The position numbers were made by a program, and so were the translations under genes. Of a stretch of DNA of 64,000 nt, positions 27,301-40,737 are shown piece after piece; positions within the stretch are counted from its first letter, which is position 1, and every line of letters starts with the position of its first letter. Location of the stretch: assembly GCA_950295325.1 (NCBI GenBank), contig OX485804.1:42780001-42844000 (forward strand), written 5' to 3'. This DNA is from Polytrichum commune (Eukaryota; Streptophyta; Polytrichopsida; Polytrichales; Polytrichaceae). Below the pieces are notes generated by a model. That model was not told where the DNA came from and did not search any database. It saw only the letters and a list, made by a program, of their open reading frames with translations.

Positions 27301-28144
27301 AAAATAGTTAAGGCCTCAACTGGGATTTGCTAATCATCTCATACTAATCACATGGTTAATAAGATGAAATTAGATGTATTTAGCTAAATCAGAAAAGATA
27401 AGCATTTAAGCCCCACCGTCTACCTTAAAGTTACTTATTACATTATTCATGTGAAGGTTCTAAGAAAATATAGACACTAAATATAATTTTATTTAGTGTC
27501 CCCAATTCTATTTTTCTTGCTCAATATTAATTGTAACCACCTGTGTACATTGTAGTGTCACCAACATTAAATGTAAATCCTAATTTTTTTTTGTCACACC
27601 TTGTAATAGACAATTTGGGCATTAGAGATTTACAATGTTGCAAACACTGTCACTTACTAAGTGATATTGCATCCAAATTTCAATTGTACATGACAATATC
27701 CCATTTAATGACAATTTATAGAATTGTTGGAATTTTGAATATACCAAACTTTGTTTCAATAATTGGCATGGAATTCATCCAAATTTCAATGATTTATGAT
27801 AGTACTCAACATAAACTTATTCATAAGATTCAGTCTCATTAGAAAAGTTACCCCAGTGACATAAAATACCATGATATGATTGCTAAATACGATATTTAGT
27901 GTAGCCTTTGTAATCATGTTGAATGAGTAACAATGCTCACTTGTCACCACTCACTTATTTCGGGTTATTTCGTTATATGACCAGAAAATGTTGAATGAAT
28001 TTTGGGAAACGTTAAAGGACCGTATGTCCAATTCGGCCAATTTTTGAGCCCTTTTTTTGGGTAGAATCGGCAGCTGAGGTGGACTGCCGATTCTGCCAGT
28101 CATAATCGGCCAGGCCTGCCGATTCGGCAGGGTCCTTTAATGCC
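24303..28144. other. Intergenic DNA without a supported gene
   Basis: No recognisable gene, RNA or complete mobile element. GC-rich patches at 25,190-25,400 and 26,000-26,730 give short open frames on both strands that look compositional. AT-rich stretches at 25,600-25,830 and 27,240-27,940 contain several TTTAGTGT/ACACTAAAT words that recur elsewhere in the window (for example 50,150-50,420 and 60,950-61,130) and probably mark eroded MITEs. Confidence 0.4.
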
Positions 28145-28261
28145 AGAGAAGCTGCAGGGTAGTGCCGATTCGGCAGTATGGTTCGGCCAGCTGGCTCGCC
28201 CTACGGGCTCGCCCAGTGACCTCACCATACTGCCGAATCGGCACTACCTTGCAGCTTCTCT
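28145..28261. repeat. 38-bp-arm hairpin built on GCCGATTCGGC
   Basis: 28145-28182 and 28224-28261 are reverse complements with a single mismatch over 38 bp, around a 41-nt loop. Each arm contains AGTGCCGATTCGGCAGTATGG or its complement. Further GCCGATTC...GGCAG words lie just upstream (28,085-28,130). A transcript from either strand would form a long near-perfect stem, of the kind seen in plant MIRNA precursors or very short MITEs. Confidence 0.75.
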
Positions 28262-31261
28262 AGTACTTGAAGGTCTTTGAGGAACCCTGTGAAATGAAAA
28301 GAAGATCCGTAGGCAGAAGAGAAGCACCCACGGGTGGAACAGAGAGATTTCAAGAATAGGCAAAATGTCTGGAAAACGCCTGGTTTTGACGAGGTCAGGC
28401 GTTTAAATTAAGGTAGATGGGGTCTTAAGTGGCTCATTTTCTTAATCGGATCCTTAGATTTGGTTGATATGTAGCTAGTTGCTGACACCAAAGAGTTTGA
28501 AACATCATAAAGACATATGTTTAAAGAGATTGGACTACGTCTTCAAATATCAATAACTACTCTACACTCAGTGGTGAACACAATTGGGAGGACCTATGTA
28601 TCCAGTTACGAAATCAATGATTATGCACTTCTGATAACAATGACTAAATCAGGCCTGGGAGACCTGAATTTCAATCCGTTTTTTTCAGATGTTTTGTTGT
28701 AGATTTGCTAATGCAACACGAGTTTTGTTGTGTAAATCTAATCGGTACGTAGAAGCTGGAGAATATGAAAAACACACACAGACCTACCTTACTTCATGCT
28801 TGCTTTGACGGAGGGCTGTGCAGTGAGTGCATCTTGCACATTTGAGAATTGGAGGAAGAACATTCAAGTCACCTTGGAGTTATGGTCGACGTTTCCGCCC
28901 CGTGACAGCAGCAGCTACTGTTCCAGCTTTGTGTGAATGGGTCCTGGATATGTTTACCTTCAGGCTTACATTCGGAGCCGCAGCATGACATCAGCTAATT
29001 ATTTACCCTAGTCTGTCTTATATATGTTGTAGCTAAATTCAAAGTATGTCACAGTTAAGCTTCAGGTCCATTCATCTCACCTTGATTATCACTCACTACC
29101 GATGATACCTAGCTCGGAGTAGCCAATCGAGGAGAGATGTATGGCACTCCCATCGTGTAGGTTTCACGTAGAGAGTGAAGCCGCCACAGTTATAATTGTT
29201 TGACATGTGTGTGTGTGTATGCCGAGTAGATTAATTACTGGTATTAGAGACCTGCTCGAAGACTACAGACATCTGGTCGCTGCATGCACTAGTATGTACT
29301 AGATTAGCATCAAAGGCTCTAGAGCAGAATCAATCAATTTAACCCAATGATGGGGTAACCAACCCGAAATAGCTTGAATCATCAGCTAAATCCGAAAGTT
29401 ATGTTATGTTACAACATTCACGAGAATTGTGGAAGAAAGTGGATATTCTCCCGAATGCTCGCTTAAATGCTTTTGTGGGTAATGCCTGGATATGAGTCAA
29501 CGCCTAAAAATCATTTCGGAAAGCATTTTCCTCTGGAAAAGGGCTTGCTTCCAGATTTAAATCCAATCTGCCTCTTCGGTGACGGACGATTCTAACCCCC
29601 TTTCCATATTTATGTTCTGACGCTGATAATATTTCCACCACAGTCATGCTGGCGGAAAAGTAAGAAACTGACGTACCTGTGCATCTATGATGGTTTTATT
29701 ATTTGTTTCTTCGGTCCCTTGGCTCCATTTGTGATTCATGAGCTCTAACTTAGTACCACCTCCACTTTTAATCATCCCTTTTGCTAAATGTTTCTGGCAA
29801 ATTAGCAAACAAGGGATCCACGTTATGTCCAAAGCAAAGCATTCGCTCAACCGCCACATGGCTCAAGTGCACACTTGAGGAAGGAGAAGTCCTAATGAAG
29901 GTTGATGCTCTCTTATATGCGTCCAAACCCACACATTTACCTTCCATCCTCAAGCATCTGAGTGTCGCGGTGACTTGCCTACTTGGAAGCCCTTTTTCCC
30001 TACTTGCTACGGGCAACTATCCACAAGTGGCGCTTCCTCCCCGTGATAAGTCGTGGGGTTAATTGAACCAATGAGCAATAGGAGATTGTCTTTTTCTCCG
30101 CTTTTAAAAGTGTCCCGCAAATTTTTTCAAAATAAACAATGTATGTCACTTGTACCTTGGGGCCCCTTATTTCCCTGGAAACATACTGCTACCACATTTT
30201 AAGCACAAGAATGATTCGACTAGCTATCATACTGGCTGCTTCAAGGGAGTCTCCGCTCCCATGCTCCGTTCCTGGAGAGTCTGGAGATCAACCACTCTGG
30301 TAAGTTCATATAAAACACCATTCTGGTGCTTTGAAATTCGTCAGAATTGTGTAAATATTCATTTTTGTCGTTGGCTCATTGGCTTCCTGTCTCCAAAAGT
30401 TATTAGAAAATTACAAGCATAGTTTACAATATATGAGAATAAAATTCCTGCATATCGTGTTGGAAAGTCTCACTCGAGGATCCTACCCCGAATATAACGA
30501 ATATTATCCATTTCCCTGTACATCGAAAAGGTACCGCCTAGTTTGTTTGTTTGTTCTTTTTACTTTTTTTGTTTTTTGTTTTTTTCCTTTTGACGATCCC
30601 AGGAGCATATGATGTGCAACTTGAGCGAGAGAAAGACATTCGTCGGCTACTTTCACGATGCACGACACCTGAAATCTGCAAGTGCGCTCATCTAGCTAGG
30701 GACTAACTTATGATCAAATGGTTCAGTGCTCCGATCGATCACGCATAAGTTGGTCCAACTTTTTGGGAAGATTAATGGTTTCAAGGGCTCAACTGCAGCT
30801 GCTACCTCGCATATGCCATTATCCATTTGCCTTTCAATACTCCCGAGAAGCCGCGGTTGATTCAATTTCTTAACATGAACCCATGAACTCTGTATATAAA
30901 TATGCAACACAAACAGAGTCAACCTCCTAAGCAACACTAGGGGGAGGCTTACCCTCCGCAACTGCACAGACTTGCACTTCGTTCCTCAAAGATGCCTCTC
31001 AAAATCGTTGGCTCCCCTATCTATATCAGTGTCCGAAAAGTTTTTGAAGTTATTGAGGTTAATTGCCTACCTCTTTAAAAGGGCATAGGCTATTTCCCTC
31101 ATGGCATAGGTTGCATCCTACAATATCAATTTTTTGTAAGTTGAAAACCTTTTGAGTTTTTAAGTTACCCGCCAATTGCCTTCAAAACTAATTTTTAGTA
31201 GGTTAAAATCCTTCATATCTTTTAATGTTGTAGGCTTTAAATTCAAAATTTGAGTACTAAG
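28262..31261. other. Intergenic DNA without a supported gene
   Basis: Short overlapping open frames occur on both strands at 29,640-30,060 and 30,150-30,970, but none shows a recognisable domain, repeat conservation or plausible splice structure. A T-rich tract lies at 30,540-30,590. Confidence 0.35.
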
Positions 31262-31338
31262 TGGTATCCTTGGCAGGAATTGAACCTGGCTAAGCCCTTC
31301 ACCACGTTTGAAGGCCAAGGATTAACCAACTCCAGCAA
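31262..31338 (-). repeat. tRNA-like sequence, probable SINE head
   Basis: On the minus strand a box-A-like TGGAGTTGGTTAA is followed about 45 bp later by a perfect box-B GGTTCAATTCC, within GCCAGGTTCAATTCCTGCC. A complete cloverleaf could not be drawn. It is more likely the tRNA-derived head of a SINE than a working tRNA gene. Confidence 0.4.
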
Positions 31339-31344
31339 AAACCT

Positions 31345-31535
31345 TGCACACACACACACAGAGTTCAAATCGCTGACCTCGCACACACACACACACAGAG
31401 TTGCTTGATCTGCGACACTTGAATTTCAACGTTGCTTGCACGAGAGATTGAGAGAGTTGCTTGATCTGCGAGACTGCGACACTTGAATTTCAACACAGCG
31501 AGCGAGCGAGAGAGAGAGAGAGAGAGATGCTTCAC
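31345..31535. repeat. CA and GA microsatellites with a short direct repeat
   Basis: (CA)n at about 31,348 and 31,384, and (GA)n at about 31,506. GTTGCTTGATCTGCGA and GACACTTGAATTTCAAC are each present twice between them. Confidence 0.8.
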
Positions 31536-31559
31536 AGAGAGAGAGGAGCTAATGAGAGA

Positions 31560-33161
31560 GGAGTTGTGATAAATGGTATTTGTAAAGATTGGCGGGAAGG
31601 GAGTTAGGGCTATTATTGATATCCGTCTATGTGCCACCCAAGAGCCCCGAGTATTAGCCTAAAGATATGTACTTAGGTCAACTAATTTCCCAATTTGAAG
31701 AAGGATGAATGGCTAAAATCCTCTCTTTTAAAAACTTTGTAGGCAAAATTTCCTACATGTTTTTTATCACATAGGTTGATATCCTATGTTTTTAAATTGT
31801 CCATAGGCTCTTTGTCCTACACTTTCAAAATTTTATAGGCTAAGTCACAAATTTTGTAGGCTGCATTTACACTAGCCTTAGGCTCTTGGCGGACTATGAT
31901 CTATATATCCATCCATGAGCACTACAGTACTTCACTGCAGCCCTCGTCCAATGCTGTGCCAAAAATATCTAACAAAAAATTAAAAAAATTAAAAAATTAA
32001 ACCAAGGGATCCATATCATGGGTCCATGTACAATCCATAGCCCAATTTAACTTGCAATTTTGTGACTGCACTAATAACTTGTGTTTCTCTGCTCCTAGAA
32101 CCCCCCAAATATGGCAGAGTACAGTAATTACTTTGCAGTGTTATCTATGTAATTCTGGAAGGGATTATTTCTAAATTGCATATCAAAGAAACAATCATGG
32201 ATCTGCCATGGGAATCATTCTGTTCACCTCCTCGCAGATGCTGAGATGATCCGGCACACGTGACCAGGTTAAGTCACGGAATGCACGCGTCGCCTACCTA
32301 GCTAGTTCCCTTGATTGTTGATAAATATTAAAGAAGGTTCGATTGAAAATTAAGAGGGTAGCTGATGAAGGTGTTGGGTGTCGACGGTGTGACTGGGGGG
32401 GTGTGGCAATGCGCCTGAGATCTAAGGGAGGCATTAACCTTGCAGGAAAGAGAGGATATGGGAGTATATCCTGTACCGTATAGCCTACTGTACTCTTGTA
32501 TAAAAGATATAGTTTGTTCTTAAGTGCTTCAAGGACCGGACCCGACGTGACTCCCCTTTCAACCTACCAGGTCAGCTCCTGCTACTTGTCCTGCTCCTGT
32601 CTATTTATCTATCTTGGCTGTCGAGCAGGAGAAGTTGGATTAGTTGATTGCAGGTCCTTCGATTTCTTCTCTGTTGATGTTGATTCATTGACCTCAAATT
32701 TTATAGCTAGAATTTAAAGGGCAGAACTTGGACATTGATTCTCAGACCGCGGCATCCATTCTATTCTGGATTGATGAGCATGTGATGAAGTGCCGAATGA
32801 TGCCAATCTGGTTTGAGGAGTACATGGCTGTGTTGAACCTTCACAGACATATATAGATAATTTTGTTGTCTCGACGTTGATCCAATATTCTTGAATTATA
32901 GCATGAATTCGAAGGGCAGTCTTTGGAATCATCAACCAAACCTCAGATCCTACTTATTATCAATTCTACTTTGGAATTGACGAGCATGTGAAGTTCTGTA
33001 TTCCAATGTAATTCTTGGATATCGTAATATTGCTTTGCACATGACCCACTATTTGCTGCACAGGGACCGCTAATTTCATTAGAACCTCCATCTTCTTCAC
33101 CGGTGGTGGTGTGTGATGTTCTTCAATTCTGTCGTGTGATGTGAGTTTGGTGGACATTGTA
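31560..33161 (+). promoter_or_regulatory. Upstream region of the purple acid phosphatase gene
   Basis: No gene seen. TATAAAAG at 32499-32506 is the best TATA-like sequence. It lies 660 bp above the ATG, so if it is used there must be a long leader or a 5' UTR intron. Regulation by phosphate cannot be judged from the sequence. Confidence 0.25.
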
Positions 33162-36100
33162 ATGGCAGGAGTGGAGTCTGTCAAGATGGCTCGATCGGTG
33201 CAGATGGTTCTGGTGGCACTGGCACTCATACTGATCTTGGAGCCATGCTATGCATCGGCTCATAGCATGAAGAACAGGGTGGATCCTCACCAGCCCTTGT
33301 CTCGCATTAATCTGCACCGGCAGCTCACTGCCCTGAACTCGGCAGTCAGTATCAGCGTCCCCAATGACACCCTTGGCATCAACGTACGCACGCCTTCTTT
33401 CACATTTAATCTTTTCTCAACCAAGTCAAAAGGGCTAATGCTGCCATGATCTTGGCAGTTTAAACAATCTCCCTTGAAGTGGATATACATGCATTTCGAT
33501 ACACAGCGAGCCTTTCCGATCGGTATAACTGTCAGGCTTGTCATTAAGAATATTACAGAAAATTCCAGTATGTCCGGCGATTACCTTCCTTAGAATTCTA
33601 CACACAAAAGAGTCGATTATAAAGAAGAGTCGTATAGCAGACAAGAACATCTTGACACACTTGTCAGCCCATTGAGATGACAAATCTAGATTCGCCCATT
33701 GAGATGATAAATTTGGAGAGTTGCCTCTATTGCTATGTTCTGTTGCTCTGTCAATCTTTCTCTCAACTAAGTCAAAGGGGTTGTTACCATGGTCTTGGCA
33801 ACTTAATTTTCACTAAAGTGCATACCCATTCATGCACTTCGATACACATTGAGCCTTAAATTCTATCGGCACTATACATCAGGCTTTTCAAGCGGAACAG
33901 TACAGAAAATTCCAGTTTATTTACTGCGAGAACCTTTCTTAGAATTCTACAGACAAAAGAATCGATTATATAGCAGATTATTGCAGTCAAAACACACTTT
34001 TCAACTTATTGAGTTGACATTTTCTCTATGTGACGACATTTAGTTGGGATATGCCTCTGTTTCCCTGTTCCGCAATTATAATGGGAACTCCAAGCATGCA
34101 AGGAGCAATGCCACAAAAGAGAATTTGAGCTCTGTGGGTTTGTCATAAGAGCGACGATTTCTTATTACCGATCCTGACATCTACGTCTGTAACATTGAGT
34201 GCAGGGGGAGTCATTCGCCTGGGTCACTGTGACTTTCTCAAAGACTGTGGGAGCTGCTGCCTCTGACTGGATCGGAGTATTCTCCCCAGCCAACTTCAAG
34301 TACGAGCAATAACACTTCCATTACTGTTTCAAAAGTTTAACAGGGCGATTAACAAGACTCTAGCCTAGTTTTGATACATTTGTAGTCCGATTGCAGTTTT
34401 AGAGATAACCACTCAACACTGCAGGTGTTAAACGCATCATCCTCCACGGGCGCTCTCAACCACATCACTGGAGATGGCTATAGGCTCTGAAGTACAGTGT
34501 TTTCTTAGTAATATGCTTAACAAGATTCCCTCTGGCTTCAGGTGTGAAGAGACGTCATTTTGTTAATTTGGTGGAATTCCTGGGAGCTGAATTAATCGGT
34601 AATGTAATTTTTTTCTTTCATGTTATAGTGGTTCACAATGCCTGGGAGATTTGAATCTGACGAACGAGGTGGACCAGGCACCCTACATCTGCTCTTCTCC
34701 CATCAAGGTAAGATAAACATGAAACAACTCCCAATCCATTTCCGGGGGGGCCTTGAAACTGTCCTTCAGCTTATTCAATCAGGTTTTCATTTCTTGCTCA
34801 AAGTTTAGCAACAAAAGCCTTGAATCGTCCTGGACATGTGGGCAACCTCCGGATGGAAAAGTACTGATGTTTTATGCGCTGATGGTGCAGTATTTGTGGG
34901 CAAACATGTCTGCCAATTATGTGAGCTCCGGATCGGGCTCCTACAAATTCAGGCTGATCAACCAGCGACAGGATTACGCATTTGGGTTCTTCTCTGGAGG
35001 TCTCGATAAGGTGGGAAAATTTACTGATATAATGTAGGAATTTAATGTCCTCAGATTTGACAACCTGCCAGATTGTTGCCGCTGTTGCCAACTCAACTCC
35101 TCGTTTCTGTGGTTCGTAAACTACGTTGCTTCCAATATTATATGGATATTCTTTCTTGTGAGATCTTGATTGTTGACCTTGATCATATATCCAGCTTCCT
35201 GTATTTGTGAGAGAATATAGTTAGCAAAGTGATTCTGCTCAAAAACATATTTTTTATGATGGATGTTCAAGAGTTTTAATGGATCATTTTGGTGTACAGC
35301 CGGTTCTGGAGGGCCTGAGCAAGGCTATCAGATTTCAAAACCCCAACGCTCCACTGTGGCCCAGGTTGGCTCTTGGAGAAGAATGGGACGAGGTGAGCAG
35401 AACATTATGTATCCTGGAGATTTATGTCTAAGTATCCCTTTGAAAACTGTGTGGGGAATGTGGGGAAGATTTGAAGCATGCAAGATTCAAACAAATTACA
35501 AAAACCTATTGCATAAGACAGTTTACAGAACTAATTAATTGATTCCCAAGATTATTTATTTACACTTGCAATTTGGAAAATTGCAGATCACCGTGACCTG
35601 GACTAGTGGGTACAGCCAAGTAGATGCAAGGCCAGTTGTAGCTTACAAGTGGGAGGAAGACAAGACCTGGACCACCGTCCCCGCCATCACTCGCACTTAC
35701 AAGAAATCTGACATGTGTGGTGGGTTAATTAATTTCTCCTCTGGACTAATCATTTTCGGTTGTAGGAGATCATCTAAATTTCTGTTCAACCAGCGCAATC
35801 TGAGAACATTCAAGTGAAATTTGACTGTGGGTTGATCATTTCAACAGGACCACCTGCAAGTACCATTGGATGGAGAGATCCTGGATACCATCATACAGCT
35901 TTCCTCGAGGGTTTGTGGCCTAGCTCCATGTGAGTTTCCTTTGTCAACCCTGGGGAAGTGTGCCAACAAGCACTAGTAGAAAAAAAGGGTCTTTTTAACA
36001 CGGTCCATATGACATTTGTCACCTAAGATCCATAAAAAATCCACAGTTTAAGTCAAATGTGTGCGAAATAAATGATTTTGTCACAAAATGTGATGTTTTT

Positions 36101-38605
36101 AACATGTCATAAATGACAGTGTGTCAAAGAGGTTGTGTCAGAACCCCCTACTAGTGAACATTCAGTTCCCACCACGTCATCCCTGAGTGTCAGTCAATCT
36201 TGCAAAAAATTGACAGTTTAATTTTGTTTCGAATCTGAAAAACTGCACACCCGTGATATCATTGCAGGTATTCCTACAAGGTGGGCCACAAGTTGAAGAG
36301 TACAGGAGCTTATGTGTGGGGCGACGTGAACACTTTCAAGTCCAATCCCGGCGTTGGTGAAGAGTCTAAGCAAAGTGTGGTAATCTTCGGAGACATGGGA
36401 AAGGTAAGTATCAGCAGCATTCCAATCCTCTCAACTCCCTAAACAATTGATTGTTACATTAACAGGTGAAGGTAATAATTTCTCAATTCCTTAATTTAGT
36501 TATCTTGCTGCATTAACAGCACGAGCGCGATGGATCTACCGAGTACACCGACACCCAACCCGGTGCTTTGAACACCACAGACACCTTGGTGAAGGATCTT
36601 GCCAACATCGACCTTGTTTTCCACAACGGAGATATCGTCTACGCAAATGGATACATCGCACAATGGGATCAGTTTGTAGAGCAGGTTTCCAACATCTCCA
36701 AGCAGGTGCCTTACATGGTTTCTAGGTAATCCATCGCAACCCTGCTTCTCGCAGCTGCCCGGCTAGTACTTAATCTCTCCACATAACCCCGTACTTACAT
36801 ACAGCTCCACTCGGCACTAATGATGAAAGATGCACTGCAATCCGAAGGTTCTAACAATCTTTTCACTCCATGTTATGATCACAACAGCGGTAACCACGAG
36901 CGTGACTGGCCTGGCACCAGCTCTTTCTATCAAAACAAGGATTCTGGCGGTGAATGCGGTGGACCCACTGAGACCACTTACTACATGCCCACTAAGAACA
37001 AGGACAAGTTCTGGTGAGTCCTGCTGCTATAATTTTTGGCAAAACGTTTTGGAGCTGCTTCATATTATGACTTCTAAGTTCTTTTTTAAGTTTCTGTGAC
37101 GATAATGTGACAATAAACACTTAGGTTGTGTGGATGGTGACCCATGCTTTTACTTAATTGTACACCTTGTCTAGTTCAGTATCTACCCCCTCTCTCAGGC
37201 ATATTGCACTGACTCTTTCTGAATTAAAAAACCATTGATATAATAAATGCGTCAGAAGTGATCGAGAGCACCTGTTGTCAAGGGGAGAGTTTCCACACCA
37301 TGCCACTCCTAATTCGGTAGAACAGAAGGCATATTGTGAGAATACCAATCATGCCTCATGAAATATAAATAATGTCAAGGCCTAGGTGTTGTGTACCAGG
37401 TATTGATAAGCTTGGTGGTTATGCAGGTATGAAGTGAACTATGGTATGTTCCACTTCTGTGTGGGCGACTCGGAGGAAGACTGGAGGAAGGGGTCCGAGC
37501 AGTGGCTATGGCTTGACAAGTGTCTGGGAGGCGCGGACCGCCGGTCACAGCCATGGTCGATCTTCATGGCCCATCGGGTGCTTGGATACTCATCTGCTGA
37601 CGAGTACCAAGTCCTGGGCACGTTCGGCGAACCCATGGGACGTGATAATCTGCAAGAATTGTGGCAGAAGCACAAGGTGGACGTTGCCTTCTTTGGCCAT
37701 GTGCACAATTACGAGCGAACTTGCCCCGTCTATGAGGTAATTTACCTATGTTTGAACGATAATCCTCCCACAATAATAGTAATATTTTTCCCACTGTTGT
37801 TATTATCTTATCTTCACTGAATGCGCAATTATCCTTCGATCATGCAAAGAATGATGGAGAGTTTGAGTGTCAACATCATCTGTTTTGGAATGCGATTTAT
37901 AATATATTACAGGAGCCTGAGGGGCACAAATTACCACCCATTCATAAGGGTTAATCTTAAGTGGTGTAGTGGGTGCTCTCCCTACCCAAGCATATTTGAG
38001 AGTACATAATATTGGGTGAAAATATTTTTGGCAAGCCTGACTTCTGATTGAATCTTGGTATATTCATGAGAGAAGGCTTTGTGTCCGAAAATGGGCAACA
38101 ACGAGGTCTCGACTAATGACAGTATGCTCACCATTCATGCATATTGTAATCAAGGACCTTGTTTCTAAAAAACTTGATATTCTTGAAGGTTATACAAAAT
38201 CTTAGAAAGATAACGACGCCCTTAGTACACATGATATGACTCCTAAAAACTAAAAAGCTGTATACGAATGTGTAGAGCAACTGCGTGCCCCTCACCAGCA
38301 GCTTTACCAACGCGTACGCGGGCCACTTCAATGGCACCATCAACATCGTGGCCGGAGGGGCAGGCAGGGAGATTGCAGGCTATGGCGCCACCAACACCAC
38401 CTGGTCCATCTTCAAGGACATAAATTACGGATACACCAAGCTCATCGCCATCGACCACCAGCACTTGTCGTTCGAGTACAGACACAGCTCCGACAACGCT
38501 TTGGTGGACAGCTTCACCATTACCCGCGCTTACCACGATGTGCTTGGCTGCGACACCAGCTCCTCCCCTGAGTGCATGCCCACCACCACTGCCGATCTCG
38601 CCTAA
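33162..38605 (+). CDS. Secreted purple acid phosphatase (PAP1/PAP27-type)
   Basis: Twelve exons join in frame: 33162-33383, 34205-34299, 34629-34707, 34891-35010, 35300-35392, 35587-35719, 35848-35929, 36268-36403, 36520-36725, 36888-37013, 37427-37736 and 38276-38605, giving 643 aa, normal for this large plant PAP class. The N terminus is a signal peptide (MARSVQMVLVALALILIL...). It is followed by the Fn3-like N-terminal domain (DWIGVFSPANF, then KFRLINQR, then TVTWTSGY) and the metallophosphoesterase domain. All five metal-ligand blocks are visible: GDMG, GDIVY, GNHE, the His of FMAHR, and GHVH. The enzyme hydrolyses phosphate or pyrophosphate esters at a dinuclear metal centre, in wall or apoplast. 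Met33162 gives a six-codon longer start than a second Met at 33186. A CACTA-like MITE sits in the intron after exon 7. Confidence 0.93.
33395..34020 (+). repeat. ~340-bp tandem duplication in PAP intron 1
   Basis: AATCTTTTCTCAACCAAGTC...CATGATCTTGGCA...TTCGATACACA...CAGAAAATTCCAGT...TTAGAATTCTACA...AAAGA.TCGATTATA (33,408-33,640) recurs with changes at 33,750-33,970. It is intronic with no coding role apparent. Confidence 0.7.
35971..36156. mobile_element. CACTA-like MITE in a PAP intron
   Basis: 186 bp beginning CACTAGTAG and ending CTACTAGTG. The interior (TCAAATGTGTGCGA, AAAATGTGATGTTTT, GTCAAAG) is shared with 38,796-38,974. CACTAGTAG termini are typical of CMC/CACTA-derived small elements. 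The 3-bp duplication is not exact. Confidence 0.65.
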
Positions 38606-38795
38606 ACTCTCCTCTCCACCGCCTGGAACAAGAAGAATGCCATGACACCATATCTAAGTGTAAGCAGCTGCAATCCTTATGATTCTTTCAAACACTTCTC
38701 AATGTAACTTCTTCATAACAAATGCAAGAGCTCTTGTGTTATTTCATCACAATACGTGGGAGCAACATGCTTGGAAAAAGCGAGCTCGATCGATC

Positions 38796-38974
38796 TGGTA
38801 GGAAAAAGGGGTTTTGTCAACAAATGTTTCACCTAGTAAGATCCATTATGTCGAGATCATTGTATTATATGTCAAATGTGTGCGAGTGAAATCGATCATT
38901 TGTCAGAAAATGTGATGTTTTAAACATGAGTGTCAAAGGGGTTGCGTTAAAAAGACCCCCAGTCCCTACTAGTG
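38796..38974. mobile_element. Second copy of the CACTA-like MITE, downstream of PAP
   Basis: Shares GTCAAATGTGTGCGA, AAAATGTGATGTTTTAAACATG and GTCAAAGGGGTTG with the intronic copy and ends CTACTAGTG. Its left terminus is worn (CTGGTAGGAAAAA). Confidence 0.6.
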
Positions 38975-40737
38975 GAGGCAATGAGAGGATTTCATTCATA
39001 GCATTTATGTGTGAGTTAAAGAGATTTTCACTTTCTTATATTTTTGGATCTACATCGAAACATTTCTGTCTAAACCGTAATCCAACTATACCTTCTAGGT
39101 AGTTTTTTTGAGTTTTAAGAAAGTTCCTAGAAGTTTGTGTCATAATATGCTTATAATACTAAAGCGGATAGGTTCCAAACAATGCGTCAAAAACATTTGT
39201 TAGTAGCTCTGAACCATGCTGTAAACACTCCGTTGACTCAGAGAGTTGCCACCACAGGATTAATCAGCTTCCTCACGAAAATCTGCAATTTCCTGTCTCC
39301 AGGTTTGCTTCAAGAATACCAATCAGGAGATTTCGATCATACATGTGACTCCAAAGGTGTTTCCCGAGCGATATGTTAATATTCTGGTGCATGCATTGAC
39401 TTGGCTGATCAGTGTAACTTAGGGAACAAAACACCCAAAGATTTGGGCCTCAATGTGATTACTCGTGTCCATCAGTTGAATTGAATAATGTCTTCGGCCT
39501 TGAATGAAAAGTGGATTTTTTGCGCTCTTATGAAATGTTGATCTGTGTTGGTCAGAAGTTATGGGGATGGAATTCTATATGATTATACTGTATACATTTC
39601 TGATGTGCATTATCGAGTGATCTTATTGGTCATAGTTAACACTACTAGGATCTGGGTCCAAGGCATGAAAAATGAAGTGGCACAAATGTGACACCACTTT
39701 TCTGTCAGATCTTGACAATAACAACTCAAGAAAATAATCTGGAGTCCTAGTTTGAGGAACCAATCTTCAACCAAATCATGAGTCCAAAACTAAGGGATGT
39801 TTTGGACCTTGATGTAAACCCATCCTCAGTTTAATGTCACTTACCCTATTTTGAGTCTTATCCTAGGTTACATTAATGATTAACAACTTCACCTTAAGTG
39901 TCACCTCAAGACACTTGGGTTCAAGTGCGCTTACAAATATCTTGGCATGAGTATGTTCATTAGTGTTATGAGGTGCATGCCTATGTTACACAATGTTCTA
40001 CAAGTTGACTAAAGTATACGCAAATGACACTTGCCACTAGTATGCTCAAGAATAATATCTTCCTCTTGCATACTAAAATGTAACACATGACACTTACCTT
40101 AATAATCTTCCCCTTGCACACTAAAACTCAAGACTGTCATCTCCTAATGTGCTACTCTAAATGTCATAATAGTATATGTTGAGGTTTTTTCACTTAAAGA
40201 AGTATATGTTGAGGAATGGAATCACATTGGCAATTGTTGGGCATGGTCATCTAGTTTAGACCCTTCACAAATAGTTTACGTGGCACTAAATACTATAAAC
40301 GGTGTAGTACTAATGACAAATCCAATACGGCTTGTGATTTATGATACTGTGAAAATTGGATGACATCAATCCAGAATGAATCTAAACTGCAGAAGCAATG
40401 TAGTGAATGGCAAGTTTTCAAGGAGGACCAATTTATTTGAAGCTGACAGAGCCAAAAATACTCAGGTGCGGCCAATTGCCATGTTACTGCAACAGTAGCA
40501 TTAGGCTCTCCACCTACATACCATATTACTAGTTCAAGCATTTCCAGAGTACTACCAATCAAAGTCGAACCAACTGAGTGAATTTGACAGGTCTGCGCCT
40601 TCCTACAGAGTATGAAACTGTGAAACTGTAATATGAGATTGCATCAAGCCCATAGATATTGAAATATATATGCAGCTAAAAGCAGACCGAATAGTGTCGC
40701 ACACTTGCTTTTCAATCTACTGCCGGCTTAAAGATGA
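38975..40737. other. PAP-germin pseudogene interval without a supported gene
   Basis: Nothing coding is recognised. A possible CACTA-type terminus (CACTACTAGGATCTGGGTCC) begins at 39,642 without an identified partner end. Confidence 0.35.

Noticed and set aside
31262-31338. Functional tRNA gene
   Set aside because: Box A and B are present but no full cloverleaf or acceptor stem could be drawn; a SINE head is more likely.
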